Shown here: positions 51,708 to 62,314 of the stretch, piece after piece
Layout: every line of letters starts with the position of its first letter
Numbering within the stretch: position 1 is the stretch's first letter
From: Bradyrhizobium sp. NAS96.2
GTDB taxonomy: Bacteria; Pseudomonadota; Alphaproteobacteria; Rhizobiales; Xanthobacteraceae
Length of the DNA stretch: 64,000 bases
Assembly (NCBI RefSeq): GCF_001908235.1
Contig: NZ_LGHK01000026.1
Span: 1-64,000 of the forward strand
Direction: 5' to 3'
Program-made: the position numbers and the translations under genes
Notes under the pieces: model-generated
Told to the model about the DNA's origin: nothing
The model's database searches: none
The model's input: the letters and a program-made list of their open reading frames with translations, nothing else

Positions 51708-51808
51708 GTCACACCCCTCGAAAGCGGGGTATCCAGTACGCTGCGGCCCCTCCGTCACACGCTGACGTCTCTGGAATACTGGATCACCCGCTTTCGCTGA
51801 CGATGACG
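51708..51808. repeat. Dispersed repeat with ATCCAGTA/TACTGGAT arms, copy 2
   Basis: Second copy of the 33108-33210 element, sharing ATCCAGTACGC, GCGGCC and TCTGGAATACTGGATCACCC with CGCTTTCGC. It lies between tatC and serS. Confidence 0.8.
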
Positions 51809-51848
51809 GCCGTGGTAGTGGAAACATGCAACGCAAGCGTTGACGTAA

Positions 51849-53213
<1,365 letters not shown>

Positions 53214-53229
53214 GGCGAGGGCCAGTGCG

Positions 53230-54231
53230 ATGCCGCTCCACCGTGACATCCACTGGCTTGGCCGACAATGGGCGGTCACCGGCCACGGTCTGCAACTGAT
53301 CAACCAGAAGCAGATGGGCTATTACGACATCGAGGCCGCGCGCTTGTGGGAAGCCCGTGTGAGCGAGGTGCAGTCGAAGGCGTGGATCGACCGGCCCGAC
53401 TTCGACAAGGCGCTGGAGATCGCGCGCGGCAAGTTCGCCCAATTGGCGCCGGACGATCTGCCGCCGCCCGCTGCGGTTGCGGCACCGCCACCTCCGGTTC
53501 GGGCGACGCCACCGGCCGCGCCGCGCGCGCCGCTTGACGCAGCATCGGTGCCCTCGATCGAGGAACTGCTGGCAAGGCTGAAATCGAAATCGGTAACGCC
53601 GCCGCCGGCCGCGGAGGCGCCCGCACCGCGGCCGCCCGGCCCCGAATTGCCCAAGCTTGAGACGCCGAAGCTTGAGCCGCGCAAGGTCGAACCTATCAGG
53701 TCGGAGCTCCCCAAATCGGAGCAAAAGCCCGAGCTTCGTGAAACAGCGCCGGTTGCTCCTACGGAGCCGAGGCCAGAATCCCGGAAGTTCGAACCCCCGA
53801 AGGCAGAGCCTGCCAAGCCTGCATCGCTCAAGCCCGAGCTTCCGACGCCGCCGGAGCCCGAGCCTCGCCAATCCGCACCGGTCACGTCCGAGCCCCCCAG
53901 GCCTGAGGCGCGCAGGGTCGAATCTTCCAAAGCTGAACCAGCCAAACCTGAGCTTGCACAACCGGAGGCTCCCAAGCCTGACTCTCGGAAGCCTGAACCC
54001 GTCAGATCCGAAGCGCTCAAGTCCCAATCTCTCGAGGCTGACAAGCGCCAGGCGGCGCCGGCAAAACGGCTCGAAGTGCCGCCGCTGGTGCCCGTCGTCA
54101 AAGTTGTGCGGAGGCCGGCCTGGCCGGTATTCGTCCGCAAGATCGCCGGCAGCGGCAAATTCCTGCAGCCGTGGCGCGTGACGTCAGCGCGTTGGCGCGG
54201 GCCGTCGTCGGGTTTGCCTCCGCGGCCCTAG
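53230..54231 (+). CDS. Proline-rich hypothetical protein with PEP/KPE-type repeats
   Basis: ATG 53230 gives a 333-aa product. The first 75 residues form an ordered part (MPLHRDIHWLGRQWAVTGHG, YYDIEAARLWEARVSE) that I recall as conserved in rhizobia. The middle (about 85-300) is a low-complexity array of Pro, Lys, Glu and Ser repeats (for example KPEPVRSEALKSQSLE), and the C-terminus is basic. No signal peptide or domain was recognised. It lies between serS and surE, and the repeats could be a flexible spacer. Confidence 0.65.
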   Translation: MPLHRDIHWLGRQWAVTGHGLQLINQKQMGYYDIEAARLWEARVSEVQSKAWIDRPDFDKALEIARGKFAQLAPDDLPPPAAVAAPPPPVRATPPAAPRAPLDAASVPSIEELLARLKSKSVTPPPAAEAPAPRPPGPELPKLETPKLEPRKVEPIRSELPKSEQKPELRETAPVAPTEPRPESRKFEPPKAEPAKPASLKPELPTPPEPEPRQSAPVTSEPPRPEARRVESSKAEPAKPELAQPEAPKPDSRKPEPVRSEALKSQSLEADKRQAAPAKRLEVPPLVPVVKVVRRPAWPVFVRKIAGSGKFLQPWRVTSARWRGPSSGLPPRP

Positions 54232-54310
54232 CCGGTTAAGACGGCAATCAAGTCAAGAACGCGCAACTCAAGAGACCCGCGTCGAATCGGAACCAAAGGC
54301 ACTTTGACGG

Positions 54311-55078
54311 ATGCGAATTCTCTGCACCAATGATGACGGCATCAACGCTCCGGGCCTCAAGGTCATCGAGGAGATCGCACGCGCATTGTCCGACGACGTC
54401 TGGATCGTCGCCCCCGAACTCGACCAGTCCGGTGTCTCGCATTCGCTGTCGCTCAACGATCCGCTGCGCCTGCGCGAGGTCAGCCCGCGTCACTTCGCGG
54501 TGCGCGGCACGCCGACCGATTGCGTCATCATGGGCGCACGCCACATCCTCGGTGACAAGTTGCCCGATCTCGTGCTCAGCGGCGTCAACAAGGGCCGCAA
54601 CGTCGCCGAGGACGTGGTCTATTCCGGCACCATCGCCGGCGCGCTGGAAGGCACCATCCTGGGCTTTCCGTCATTTGCGTTGTCGCAGGAATTCTCGATC
54701 GAGACGCGCAACGCGCCGCTCTGGGACACCGCGCTGAAATTCGGGCCCGACATCATCCGCAAGGTGATCGGCGCAGGCGTGCCGAGGAACACGGTGATCA
54801 ACGTCAACTTCCCGTCCTGCATGCCCGATGACGTCAAGGGCATCCGCATCACGCGGCAGGGCAAGCGCAATCAGGGTTTCCTGAAGATCGATCGCCGTCA
54901 CGATGGACGCGGCAATCCGTATTTCTGGATCGGCTTCGAGCGCGCCGCGATGATGGATACGCCGGCCGAGGGCACCGATCTCGCTGCGCTTGCCGCGCGC
55001 TACGTCTCGGTGACGCCGCTGCGGCTCGATCGCACCGATGAAGTGTTTTCGGAGACGCTCGTTGATACCCTGAAGTAA
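54311..55078 (+). CDS. surE: 5'-nucleotidase SurE
   Basis: This 255-aa phosphatase has the metal-binding NDDGINAPG motif (Asp8, Asp9), SGVSHSLSL and [17 protein letters not shown]. It dephosphorylates nucleoside monophosphates and polyphosphate and contributes to stress survival. In enterobacteria surE is followed by pcm and nlpD; here the same order appears but with a response regulator gene inserted on the other strand. Confidence 0.94.
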   Translation: MRILCTNDDGINAPGLKVIEEIARALSDDVWIVAPELDQSGVSHSLSLNDPLRLREVSPRHFAVRGTPTDCVIMGARHILGDKLPDLVLSGVNKGRNVAEDVVYSGTIAGALEGTILGFPSFALSQEFSIETRNAPLWDTALKFGPDIIRKVIGAGVPRNTVINVNFPSCMPDDVKGIRITRQGKRNQGFLKIDRRHDGRGNPYFWIGFERAAMMDTPAEGTDLAALAARYVSVTPLRLDRTDEVFSETLVDTLK

Positions 55079-55082
55079 ATTT

Positions 55083-55166
55083 GTAGCCCGGATGAAGCGA
55101 AGCGAAATCCGGGGTCATTCCCAGCGCGGATGGCACCCGGATTGCGCTGCGCTTCATCCGGGCTAC
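55083..55166. repeat. Long inverted repeat, GTAGCCCGGATGAAGCG type
   Basis: GTAGCCCGGATGAAGCG at the left end is matched by CGCTTCATCCGGGCTAC at the right, with further inner pairing (AATCCGGG and CCCGGATT). It sits between surE and the response regulator and could end both transcripts. This repeat type is frequent in Bradyrhizobium. Confidence 0.85.
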
Positions 55167-55181
55167 GCATTCAGCGAACAA

Positions 55182-55559
55182 TCAGACCGGCGCGCTCCGC
55201 ATCGCGCTGGAGATCACCTGGGCGAGGGTTTCCAGCTGAAAGGGCTTTTGCAGGGCCGGACGGTCGCGATACTCCGGCGGCAGGCCGGACGAGCCATAGC
55301 CGGTCGCGAAGATGAAGGGGCGATTGCGGGCGCTGATCAGCTCGGCGACCGGCGTGATCACCTTGCCATTGACGTTGACGTCGAGGATCGCAAGGTCGAA
55401 TTCGGTCGATTGCGCGAGCTTGACCGCTTCGCCGATTTCGCCGGCCTCGGCCGCGACGCTATGGCCGAGCTCTTCCAGCATATCGGCGACCATCATCCGG
55501 ATCATGACCTCGTCCTCCACGAGGAAAACTGAACAGCCCGCCGGCCGTATCGCTGTCAT
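55182..55559 (-). CDS. Single-domain response regulator
   Basis: The 125-aa receiver domain has acidic residues in VFLVEDEVMIRMMV (Glu15, Asp16), the phosphoacceptor Asp60 (FDLAILDVNVNG) and Lys105 (ALQKPFQ). There is no output domain, so it acts through protein contact, like CheY-type or stress-response adaptors. No kinase gene is nearby. It interrupts the surE-pcm order on the opposite strand. Confidence 0.88.
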   Translation of the reverse strand: MTAIRPAGCSVFLVEDEVMIRMMVADMLEELGHSVAAEAGEIGEAVKLAQSTEFDLAILDVNVNGKVITPVAELISARNRPFIFATGYGSSGLPPEYRDRPALQKPFQLETLAQVISSAMRSAPV

Positions 55560-55932
55560 GATGGAATCCTTGCCCGTCCCTGAAATAGGCTCGCAAATAA
55601 CACTACAAGGCGCAATGCAAACGTTTGGGAATTAGTCGGTTTCCGGCGCGCGCCGCGGCATCGCCGGATCGTCCTGACCGACTCGTTGCGCGAGATTCGT
55701 CCAGACACCCTGATCGGGTGCAACGGCTCAGCCGCCGCCCGCGCTTCTCGGCGTTTTCAGCGCATCGCTGACGATTATATGGGAAGCTTGCGGATTGGCG
55801 CCAACACGAAATCGGCGTGTTGGTTCCTGGCCGGGAACAAAAGGTGACGGGAAATTTTTCCTTAACGCGGTATTTCGGATTTCAATGGCATCTAGCAGGA
55901 GCAAGACTCCGCGCTGCTGCCCTGAGACGCTG
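55560..55932. other. Intergenic region, nothing recognised
   Basis: This stretch holds the promoters of the divergent response regulator and pcm genes. I see no gene, RNA or repeat. The pcm frame extends upstream into it, but without conserved sequence. Confidence 0.4.
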
Positions 55933-56589
55933 ATGAACATGGCCCTGAAGCCCGATCCGACCGAGAAGATGATGTTTCAGCTCACCCTGCGGCGGCGAGG
56001 GGTCAGCGATCAGGCGGTGCTGCGCACCATGGAGGAGGTGCCGCGCGAGATGTTCGTCGATCCGCGCGATCGCAACGAGGCCTATCGCGACAGCGCGCTT
56101 GCGATCGCCTGCGGGCAGACCATCAGCCAGCCCTTCGTCGTGGCCTACATGACCGAGCAGCTGCAGCTGCAGAAAGACCACCGTGTGCTCGAGATCGGCA
56201 CCGGATCGGGCTATCAGGCGGCCGTCCTGTCCCGGCTGTGCAAGCAGGTTCTGACCATCGAACGGTACCGGACACTGGCCGACAGCGCGCGCAAGCGGCT
56301 TGAAAAGCTCGGCTATTACAACATCGAGGTGCTGCTCGGCGACGGCTTCGACGTCCCGGCGGGGGCCGGCGATTTCGACCGCATCATCGTCACCGCCGCG
56401 ATGGAGCAGATCCCGGAGAAGCTGCTCGATCGGCTCGAGCCGGGCGGCATCCTGATCGCCCCGGTCGGGCCGCACCAGGGCACCCAGACCCTGGTCCGCG
56501 TGGTGCGGACCGAGAACGGCTTCGACCGCAAGGAACTGGTCGACGTCCGCTTTGTGCCGGCGCTGCCGGGAATCGCGCGCGAATTGTAG
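55933..56589 (+). CDS. pcm: Protein-L-isoaspartate O-methyltransferase
   Basis: From ATG 55933 the enzyme is 218 aa. The conserved entry [20 protein letters not shown] and the SAM-binding motif [20 protein letters not shown] define the family. It methylates isoaspartyl residues in damaged proteins to start their repair. The frame extends 46 codons upstream, which I take as untranslated. ATG 55939 is two codons further in. It lies between surE and the nlpD-like gene. Confidence 0.92.
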   Translation: MNMALKPDPTEKMMFQLTLRRRGVSDQAVLRTMEEVPREMFVDPRDRNEAYRDSALAIACGQTISQPFVVAYMTEQLQLQKDHRVLEIGTGSGYQAAVLSRLCKQVLTIERYRTLADSARKRLEKLGYYNIEVLLGDGFDVPAGAGDFDRIIVTAAMEQIPEKLLDRLEPGGILIAPVGPHQGTQTLVRVVRTENGFDRKELVDVRFVPALPGIAREL

Positions 56590-56699
56590 ATTTGGCGATT
56601 TGCTGCTTGGCACCAACGCCTTATTCGCAGGGTTAAGCGGTTATTTACTCGCGACGTGTTTACTCAAAACAGTCTTTTGTTGCGTACGAGTGAGTAACC

Positions 56700-58076
56700 A
56701 TGTCTGGGGTTGTTGAGTTGCTTCGCTCGCGTCGCGTGCCGCAGGTTGCGGTGCTGACGCTGATGTCCATGGCTTTTGCCGGTTGCAGCGCCGACATGTC
56801 GTCGCGCTTCTCGCAAAACTCCTACTCGCAAAATCCGTTTGCGTTCGATCCGCAGCCGACCGGCACCGTGCAGGCGCCGCCGCCGCGCGAGCTGCCGCAA
56901 TACGCGCGGCCGCGAACTCAACCGCAGTATTCGCAGTATCAGTCGCAGCCATTGCCGCCGCCGGTTGCGGCGCCGCAGTCCTATCCGGTCGCCAATGCCG
57001 GCGTCTCCGGAGGCGGGCGCGGGATGTCGTCCTACACCCCGCCGCCTGTGCGCCCGCAGATCGAAGCCACCGGCAGCGTGCCGCATTCGGTCGCCGCCGC
57101 GCATGCTTCGCATAGCGGCACCACCATCATCGTCGGCACCAGCGACACGTTGGAAGTGCTGGCGCGCCGCTACAACGTGTCGACCGCCGAGATCCTGCGC
57201 GCCAACGGCTACAAGGGGCCGCGCGCGCTGTCGCCCGGCCAGCAGCTGATCATTCCGCATCCGGGAGCAGTGGCCGCGGCACCTGCAATGGCCGCACCGG
57301 CCACGCGGCCCGTTGCCGTGGCGGCCGCGGCCGCCGGCGTCCACTTTGTCAATCGCGGCGACACGCTGCACAGCATCGCGCGCCAGCATCACATCCCGGT
57401 GGCCGAGCTCGCGCGTGCCAACAATCTCGACCAGTCGGCCCGGCTGAGCCTCGGCATGAAGCTCGTGGTGCCCGGCGCCAAGACGGCGATGGCAGCTCCC
57501 GCGCCGGTTGCGCAGCCTGTTACCGCCACACCGGTCGCTGTCGCCCCGGCACCGGCCATGGCGGCTCCGAAGGTCGTCGCCACGGCGCTGCCGCAGCAGA
57601 GCGCGCGGCTGGTTCAGCCGACCGCTACTGTCGAACAACCGGCCGCTGCCGCAGAGACGCCCGTCGTCACCAAGTCGAGCGAAGCCACCGGCGCATTGCC
57701 GACGTTCCGCTGGCCGGTGCGCGGCAAGGTCATCACCGCCTACGGCTCGAAGACCAACGGCAAGGTCAATGACGGCATCAACGTCGCGGTGCCCGAAGGC
57801 ACGCCGGTGAAGGCCGCCGAAGACGGCGTCGTCGCCTATTCGGGCAATGAGCTGAAGGGTTACGGCAATCTCGTGCTGGTGCGCCATTCCAACGGCTACG
57901 TCACGGCCTATGCCCATGCGAGCGAAATCCTGGTGAAGCGCGGGGATACCATCAAGCGCGGCCAGGTGATCGCCAAGTCGGGCCAGACTGGCGAAGCAGG
58001 CTCGCCGCAGCTCCACTTCGAAATTCGCAAGGGATCGTCTCCGGTCGATCCGCTCCAGTTCCTCAACGGCGCATAA
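56700..58076 (+). CDS. nlpD: LysM-LytM lipoprotein, NlpD-like
   Basis: The 458-aa product has a lipoprotein signal with lipobox (MAFAGC, Cys near 29) and a Pro/Gln-rich linker. Two LysM domains follow (about 139-185 and 214-260; TLEVLARRYNVSTAEILRAN and TLHSIARQHHIPVAELARAN), then an Ala/Pro linker and a C-terminal LytM (M23) domain from about 345. The first zinc-ligand position reads VNDGINVAV instead of the usual HxGxD-type motif, so the domain is probably catalytically inactive. That fits the amidase-activating role of NlpD/EnvC/DipM proteins in cell separation. Its place after surE and pcm supports the name. Confidence 0.82.
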   Translation: MSGVVELLRSRRVPQVAVLTLMSMAFAGCSADMSSRFSQNSYSQNPFAFDPQPTGTVQAPPPRELPQYARPRTQPQYSQYQSQPLPPPVAAPQSYPVANAGVSGGGRGMSSYTPPPVRPQIEATGSVPHSVAAAHASHSGTTIIVGTSDTLEVLARRYNVSTAEILRANGYKGPRALSPGQQLIIPHPGAVAAAPAMAAPATRPVAVAAAAAGVHFVNRGDTLHSIARQHHIPVAELARANNLDQSARLSLGMKLVVPGAKTAMAAPAPVAQPVTATPVAVAPAPAMAAPKVVATALPQQSARLVQPTATVEQPAAAAETPVVTKSSEATGALPTFRWPVRGKVITAYGSKTNGKVNDGINVAVPEGTPVKAAEDGVVAYSGNELKGYGNLVLVRHSNGYVTAYAHASEILVKRGDTIKRGQVIAKSGQTGEAGSPQLHFEIRKGSSPVDPLQFLNGA

Positions 58077-58127
58077 GTTGCGCGCCGGGACTTCCAAGGG
58101 ACTTCCAAGTCTCACAACAAAGACAAC

Positions 58128-58160
58128 GGGGGAGGCGCAAGCCTCCCCCGTTTTGTTTTG
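58128..58160 (+). terminator. Strong intrinsic terminator
   Basis: CGGGGGAGGC pairs with GCCTCCCCCG across a GCAA tetraloop and is followed by TTTTGTTTT. It ends the nlpD-like transcript. Confidence 0.92.
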
Positions 58161-58210
58161 GAGCATGATCCTGGAAAAGTGGAAGCCGGTTTTCCGCAAG
58201 GATCATGCTC
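58161..58210. repeat. Dispersed palindromic element, copy 5
   Basis: GAGCATGATCCTGGAAAAGT with CGGTTTTCCGCAAGGATCATGCTC, directly after the nlpD terminator and before the convergent porin gene. Outer arms are perfect over GAGCATGATCC. Confidence 0.85.
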
Positions 58211-58220
58211 AAACAAAAAT

Positions 58221-59849
58221 TTAGAAGTCGAAGGTCATGCCGGTCGTGATGGCTTTGGCCTTGTTGCCGGCAACCACGTTGTTGTTGGCATCACGTCCGC
58301 AGATGGCATAGCCGTGGCCACTTGCACCGAGGCAGTAGTGTGCGCCGGGACCGTTCCGTAGATAACTGCCGACGAGATACCAGGTCGCGAACGGGCTGAA
58401 GTGATACTTCACGCCAGCCGCATATTGATCGGCGCTGCTGTCTACCGAGTTCAGTGCGAAATCGGCCGAGCCCGCCGGCGGCGTGACGGTGTAGGTATTG
58501 AAGATGCCGGTCCCGGGCGAGCCCGGCGAGGCATTGGCGTGAGCCCAGGACGCGCTGACGTCCCAGGCGCCGACCGATTGCGTGGCGCTGATGAAGTAGC
58601 CGTCACGCGACCGCTCGTTGAAGTCGGCAACGGTGTGCTCGCGGCGCATGATCTCATAGATGCCGTAGAGCTGCAGTTTGCCGATGCCGTCGTTGAAGCC
58701 ATAGCCAGCGCCGAGCTTCGCGGCCCATTCGTTGGCGATGCCGACGGCTCCTGGCGGTACGATCAACACGCCGCCGTTGCTGAGCGGTGTCACCGCCTCG
58801 TCGCCGGTGCGGTTGGTGCCCTCATGCATCTCATAGGCTGCAACCGCGGTGAACGGACCCTTGTTGTAGGTGAGTGCCGCGCTGTAGAGGTTGCCGTACG
58901 AGCCGTCGGTGCAGCCTTCAGGCGCCGAGGTCAGCGGGAAGCCGCTGCCGCTGCCGCGGGAGGACGTGGCGGGACAGTTGAAGTCGCCGAGTGCGAAATC
59001 GCTGTTGTCACGCGCCGTGTTCTGTCCGGGCGAGGCCATCAAGGTCGCCTGGAAGCCGTTCCAGATCGGCGACTCGTACCAGACCGCGTGCCCTGCGCGC
59101 CAATCGAACTCGGCGCGCAGGTCGCCGCCGGTGTTGCCCATGATCGAATTGTAGTCGCCAAGCGTGGCCGAGAACGGATCGAACTTGGCAGTTGATTTCT
59201 TGTACGGCGTATCGGACTTGCCGGCCTTGATCGCGCCCCACGGCGTTTCCATTCCGATGAAGCTGTCGCGCGTGCCGAGCGCGGCGCGCTCGGTCGGCGT
59301 TGCGGCGACCTCGACCAGCGATTCGAACTGTGCCACGGCGGCCCATCCGGCGAAGCCATACGGCTCGAGATTGTGCCGGGCACGAACGCCGAAATAGGTG
59401 AGGTTGCTTGAAACGCCGAACTTGTTGCCCTGATCGAACACGCCGGCGTTGAAGAAGTCGCCGGAGAGATCGACGTGGCCGTAAAGCGTGACGGTGGTGT
59501 TGTCGACGAAGGCGTTGGTGCCTGTCGCCTTGGTGTAGAGCGGCGCGCCGCCGATGCTGACGACAGCATGTTCGGGCGGTGGTGGCGTCGGGGAGGGCGC
59601 AACGGCCGCGTGCTGGACCGGATTGCCCTTCGGCGTCGTGGCTGCCGCTGCGGGCGGAGCCGGATGGCTCGCGATGTGGTTGACGCGATCCCTGAGCTGG
59701 GCGTTCTCCTTGGCGAGTTTCGCATTGTTTCGTTCGAGTGCATCCAGACGCGCCATGACGTCGTCGAGTGTTGCCGCGTGTATCGGGCCTTGCGTCAGCG
59801 CCAGGCACATCGCTGCGGATGCTGTGCCTGCGAGAAGTCTCTTCTTCAT
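58221..59849 (-). CDS. Outer-membrane porin with N-terminal coiled coil
   Basis: This 542-aa protein has a signal peptide (MKKRLLAGTASAAMCLALTQ, cleavage near IHA-AT). A coiled-coil segment follows (residues 28-58, VMARLDALERNNAKLAKENA), then a Pro/Ala linker and a beta barrel. Barrel features include VTLYGHVDLSGDFFNAGVFD, alternating hydrophobic strands, and a C-terminal TGMTFDF ending in the Phe required for BAM recognition. Four barrel-loop cysteines probably form two disulfides. The coiled coil may bind peptidoglycan or form trimers. It is a general diffusion-type porin of the Porin_4/OmpC kind; substrate unknown. Confidence 0.85.
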   Translation of the reverse strand: MKKRLLAGTASAAMCLALTQGPIHAATLDDVMARLDALERNNAKLAKENAQLRDRVNHIASHPAPPAAAATTPKGNPVQHAAVAPSPTPPPPEHAVVSIGGAPLYTKATGTNAFVDNTTVTLYGHVDLSGDFFNAGVFDQGNKFGVSSNLTYFGVRARHNLEPYGFAGWAAVAQFESLVEVAATPTERAALGTRDSFIGMETPWGAIKAGKSDTPYKKSTAKFDPFSATLGDYNSIMGNTGGDLRAEFDWRAGHAVWYESPIWNGFQATLMASPGQNTARDNSDFALGDFNCPATSSRGSGSGFPLTSAPEGCTDGSYGNLYSAALTYNKGPFTAVAAYEMHEGTNRTGDEAVTPLSNGGVLIVPPGAVGIANEWAAKLGAGYGFNDGIGKLQLYGIYEIMRREHTVADFNERSRDGYFISATQSVGAWDVSASWAHANASPGSPGTGIFNTYTVTPPAGSADFALNSVDSSADQYAAGVKYHFSPFATWYLVGSYLRNGPGAHYCLGASGHGYAICGRDANNNVVAGNKAKAITTGMTFDF

Positions 59850-60200
59850 TCATTCCCCCATCTGCTGATCGCCTCAGCGGGGTGCTGAGGCTGCAAACGG
59901 GTGGAAATGTTAAGGTATACCAGATGCCAGATACATGGGAACTGAGCGCCCCGCGGCGATAAACGCGTCGTGTGACATAAAGGGTACGATAGTACTGTTG
60001 CAGTGCATCAATTTGTCGCACCGTGGGCTTTGGAATAAAATTTGACTTACCTGCTTCAGGTTGAGGTCATTGATGTAATTGCTGTTTGCGAACTGTGTCA
60101 GTGTTGCTGACAAGTTGCTATTGCGATGCAACACCACACAGCGAAATTGGGATAATGCATGCCAATTCCAAGCGAGGGTGCGCTTGCGTGAGGTTTTATG
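59850..60200. other. A/T-richer region upstream of the porin gene
   Basis: This divergent-looking region contains the porin promoter and stays A/T-rich to about 60130. No gene, RNA or repeat was recognised. The segment between 59980 and 60140 resembles typical porin leader sequence in composition only. Confidence 0.4.
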
Positions 60201-60656
60201 TTACCTCATTGGGTCGAGGCCGCTTGATATCCGCTCGACCATCTCGCGCAGGAATTGCGGTGGCCCGTACGCGTGCCATTCGCCGTCCGACTGCAGCAGC
60301 AGGGGCCGTCGCATGTCACGGCTGAAGGCTTCGAGCCAGGCGCGCGCCTTTGCCTTCGGGCGGGCGCCGACGGCGACCGCGACGTCAACCGGGATCGTCC
60401 GCCAGACGAAGCTTGCCGGAAGGAAAATGAGATCGGATCTGTCCGGACGCATCCAGTCGGGCAGCGGGCTCGTCGGCGCCAGCCATCCGCAGACGAAATT
60501 CCGGCAGGGATCGACCGGACGCTCGGCGTAGATCGTGCATTTGCCTGCGCTGCTGAACGGGCACGGCTGCCCGGGATGGACGTCGTGGTCGCGAATCCGG
60601 ATCTTCAGCCAGCCATCGCAGCAAGCGGTGCACTCGCCACAGCGTCTCGCAGTCAT
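60201..60656 (-). CDS. YkgJ-like cysteine-cluster protein
   Basis: From ATG 60656 (MTARRCGECTACCDGWLKIR) the product is 151 aa. The CxxCxxCC cluster near the start, followed by CPFSSAGKCTIYAERPVDPC and CGW, fits the CxxCxxCC zinc/iron-binding (YkgJ) family. Its role is unknown; related proteins may bind Fe-S or zinc. Earlier in-frame ATGs (60674, 60692) are possible, none with a clear ribosome binding site. Confidence 0.75.
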   Translation of the reverse strand: MTARRCGECTACCDGWLKIRIRDHDVHPGQPCPFSSAGKCTIYAERPVDPCRNFVCGWLAPTSPLPDWMRPDRSDLIFLPASFVWRTIPVDVAVAVGARPKAKARAWLEAFSRDMRRPLLLQSDGEWHAYGPPQFLREMVERISSGLDPMR

Positions 60657-60741
60657 GCTTGGGTCAGCCGGCATGGGTCCGAGTGTACCCATGCCGCGCC
60701 GGATTCAGAAGGCCCGCGGTCCGCTGCACGCGCCGCTTGCG

Positions 60742-61725
60742 CTAGGCCCCGCTCAGCCGCACGCCGAGCCGGCCGGCGAGCTCCTGCGTGTACTGCCAGG
60801 CAACGCGGCCCGAGCGCGAGCCGCGGGTGGTCGACCATTCGAGCGCTTCACGTTCGAGTTCGTCCTCGGCGATCTTGATGCCGTAATGGTCGCAATAGCC
60901 TTTCACCATCGCGAGGTACTCGTCCTGGCTGCAGCGGTGGAAGCCGAGCCAGAGGCCGAAGCGATCCGACAGCGACACCTTCTCCTCGACCGCTTCGCCC
61001 GGATTGATCGCGGTCGAGCGTTCGTTCTCGATCATCTCGCGCGCCAGCAGGTGCCGCCGGTTCGAGGTGGCGTAGAGGATGACGTTGTCGGGGCGTCCCT
61101 CGATTCCGCCTTCCAGCACCGCCTTCAGCGACTTGTACGAGGCGTCGTTGCCGTCGAAGGAGAGGTCGTCGCAGAACACGATGAAGCGGAACGCGGAGCC
61201 GCGCAGCAGCTCCATCAGGCCCGGCAGGCTCTCGATGTCCTCGCGATGGATCTCGATCAGCTTCAGCCGGTCGGCCGGCTTGCGGTCGACATTGATGCTG
61301 GCGTGCACGGCCTTGACCAGCGACGACTTGCCCATGCCGCGGGCGCCCCAGAGCAGCGCATTGTTGGCGGGCAGTCCGTCGGTGAAGCGTTCGGTGTTCT
61401 CCATCAGGATATCGCGCATCCGGTCGACGCCCTTGAGCAGGCCGATCTCGACGCGGCTGACGCGCGGCACCGCGGCAAGGCGGCCGTCCGGATGCCAGAC
61501 AAAGGCGTCCGCGGCGCCGAACGAGCGAGCCGGATCGGACGCCGGGGAGGCGGCTGCGAGGCGGCTCGCAATGGCCTCCAGGGCACTCGCGATCCGCTCG
61601 GCGGCAGCGCCGTCGAGCGCCGTTGCCGGGCGTTTTGTCGCGGCGTTTGCGTCACGCTTGGCGGCAGCCTTGGGGGCGGTTTTGCTGGTTGTTTTACTGG
61701 TGGTTTTTTTGGCTTTTTTCGGCAT
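60742..61725 (-). CDS. DUF815 family ATPase
   Basis: The 327-aa protein (ATG 61725) has a Lys/Ala-rich N-terminal tail (MPKKAKKTTSKTTSKTAPKA), then an AAA-type core. This has a Walker A GARGMGKSSLVKAV, Walker B-like FRFIVFCDDLSFD, and a sensor segment ILYATSNRRHLLAREMIENE. DUF815 proteins are ATPases of unknown function widespread in bacteria. It is divergent from yajC. Confidence 0.85.
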   Translation of the reverse strand: MPKKAKKTTSKTTSKTAPKAAAKRDANAATKRPATALDGAAAERIASALEAIASRLAAASPASDPARSFGAADAFVWHPDGRLAAVPRVSRVEIGLLKGVDRMRDILMENTERFTDGLPANNALLWGARGMGKSSLVKAVHASINVDRKPADRLKLIEIHREDIESLPGLMELLRGSAFRFIVFCDDLSFDGNDASYKSLKAVLEGGIEGRPDNVILYATSNRRHLLAREMIENERSTAINPGEAVEEKVSLSDRFGLWLGFHRCSQDEYLAMVKGYCDHYGIKIAEDELEREALEWSTTRGSRSGRVAWQYTQELAGRLGVRLSGA

Positions 61726-61916
61726 TTGTCCAGTTCCTGTCGGCGCAGCCTTATCGGGCTGGCGGCGGTCCCGCAAGCGCCCTAAATGAAGGTCCGTTAA
61801 CGTTGCAATTGGGACCGCGGCCGCTATAGTCCGCGCGAATTTGTCCGGACCGCCATACCGCCCCGAAGGTCGAGGGCACTGCCGGTTCTTTCCCGTCTTA
61901 TCCGAGGATCGTCCGA

Positions 61917-62273
61917 ATGCTGATTACTCCTGCGTTTGCTCAGGCTGGAGCAAGTGGTGACACCAACAGCATGTTGATGTCGCTGCTGCCATTCGTGCTG
62001 ATCTTCGTCATTATGTACTTCCTGATTCTGCGCCCGCAGCAGAAGAAGGTGCGCGATCATGCGGACCTCGTGAAGAACATCCGCCGCGGCGACACCGTGG
62101 TGACCTCGGGCGGCCTCGTCGGCAAGGTGACCAAGGTGGTCGACGACGACCAGATCGAGTTCGAGATTTCGGACGGCGTCCGCGTGCGGCAGATGCGCCA
62201 GATGATTTCGGGCGTGCGGACCAAGGGTGAGCCGGCGAAGGGCGACGCCAAGGACGAGGCATCCGCGAGCTGA
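61917..62273 (+). CDS. yajC: Preprotein translocase subunit YajC
   Basis: The 118-aa protein has one membrane helix (about 20-39, LMSLLPFVLIFVIMYFLILR). The conserved RPQQKKVRDHADLVKNIRRG and GDTVVTSGGLVGKVTKV follow. It associates with SecDF to assist export. secD follows after 41 bases. Start MLITPAFAQAGASGDTNSML is standard for rhizobia. Confidence 0.94.
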   Translation: MLITPAFAQAGASGDTNSMLMSLLPFVLIFVIMYFLILRPQQKKVRDHADLVKNIRRGDTVVTSGGLVGKVTKVVDDDQIEFEISDGVRVRQMRQMISGVRTKGEPAKGDAKDEASAS

Positions 62274-62314
62274 TTGCCGCGGAAGCCTTTTGCCGAATCT
62301 GACAGGTCAATTCG

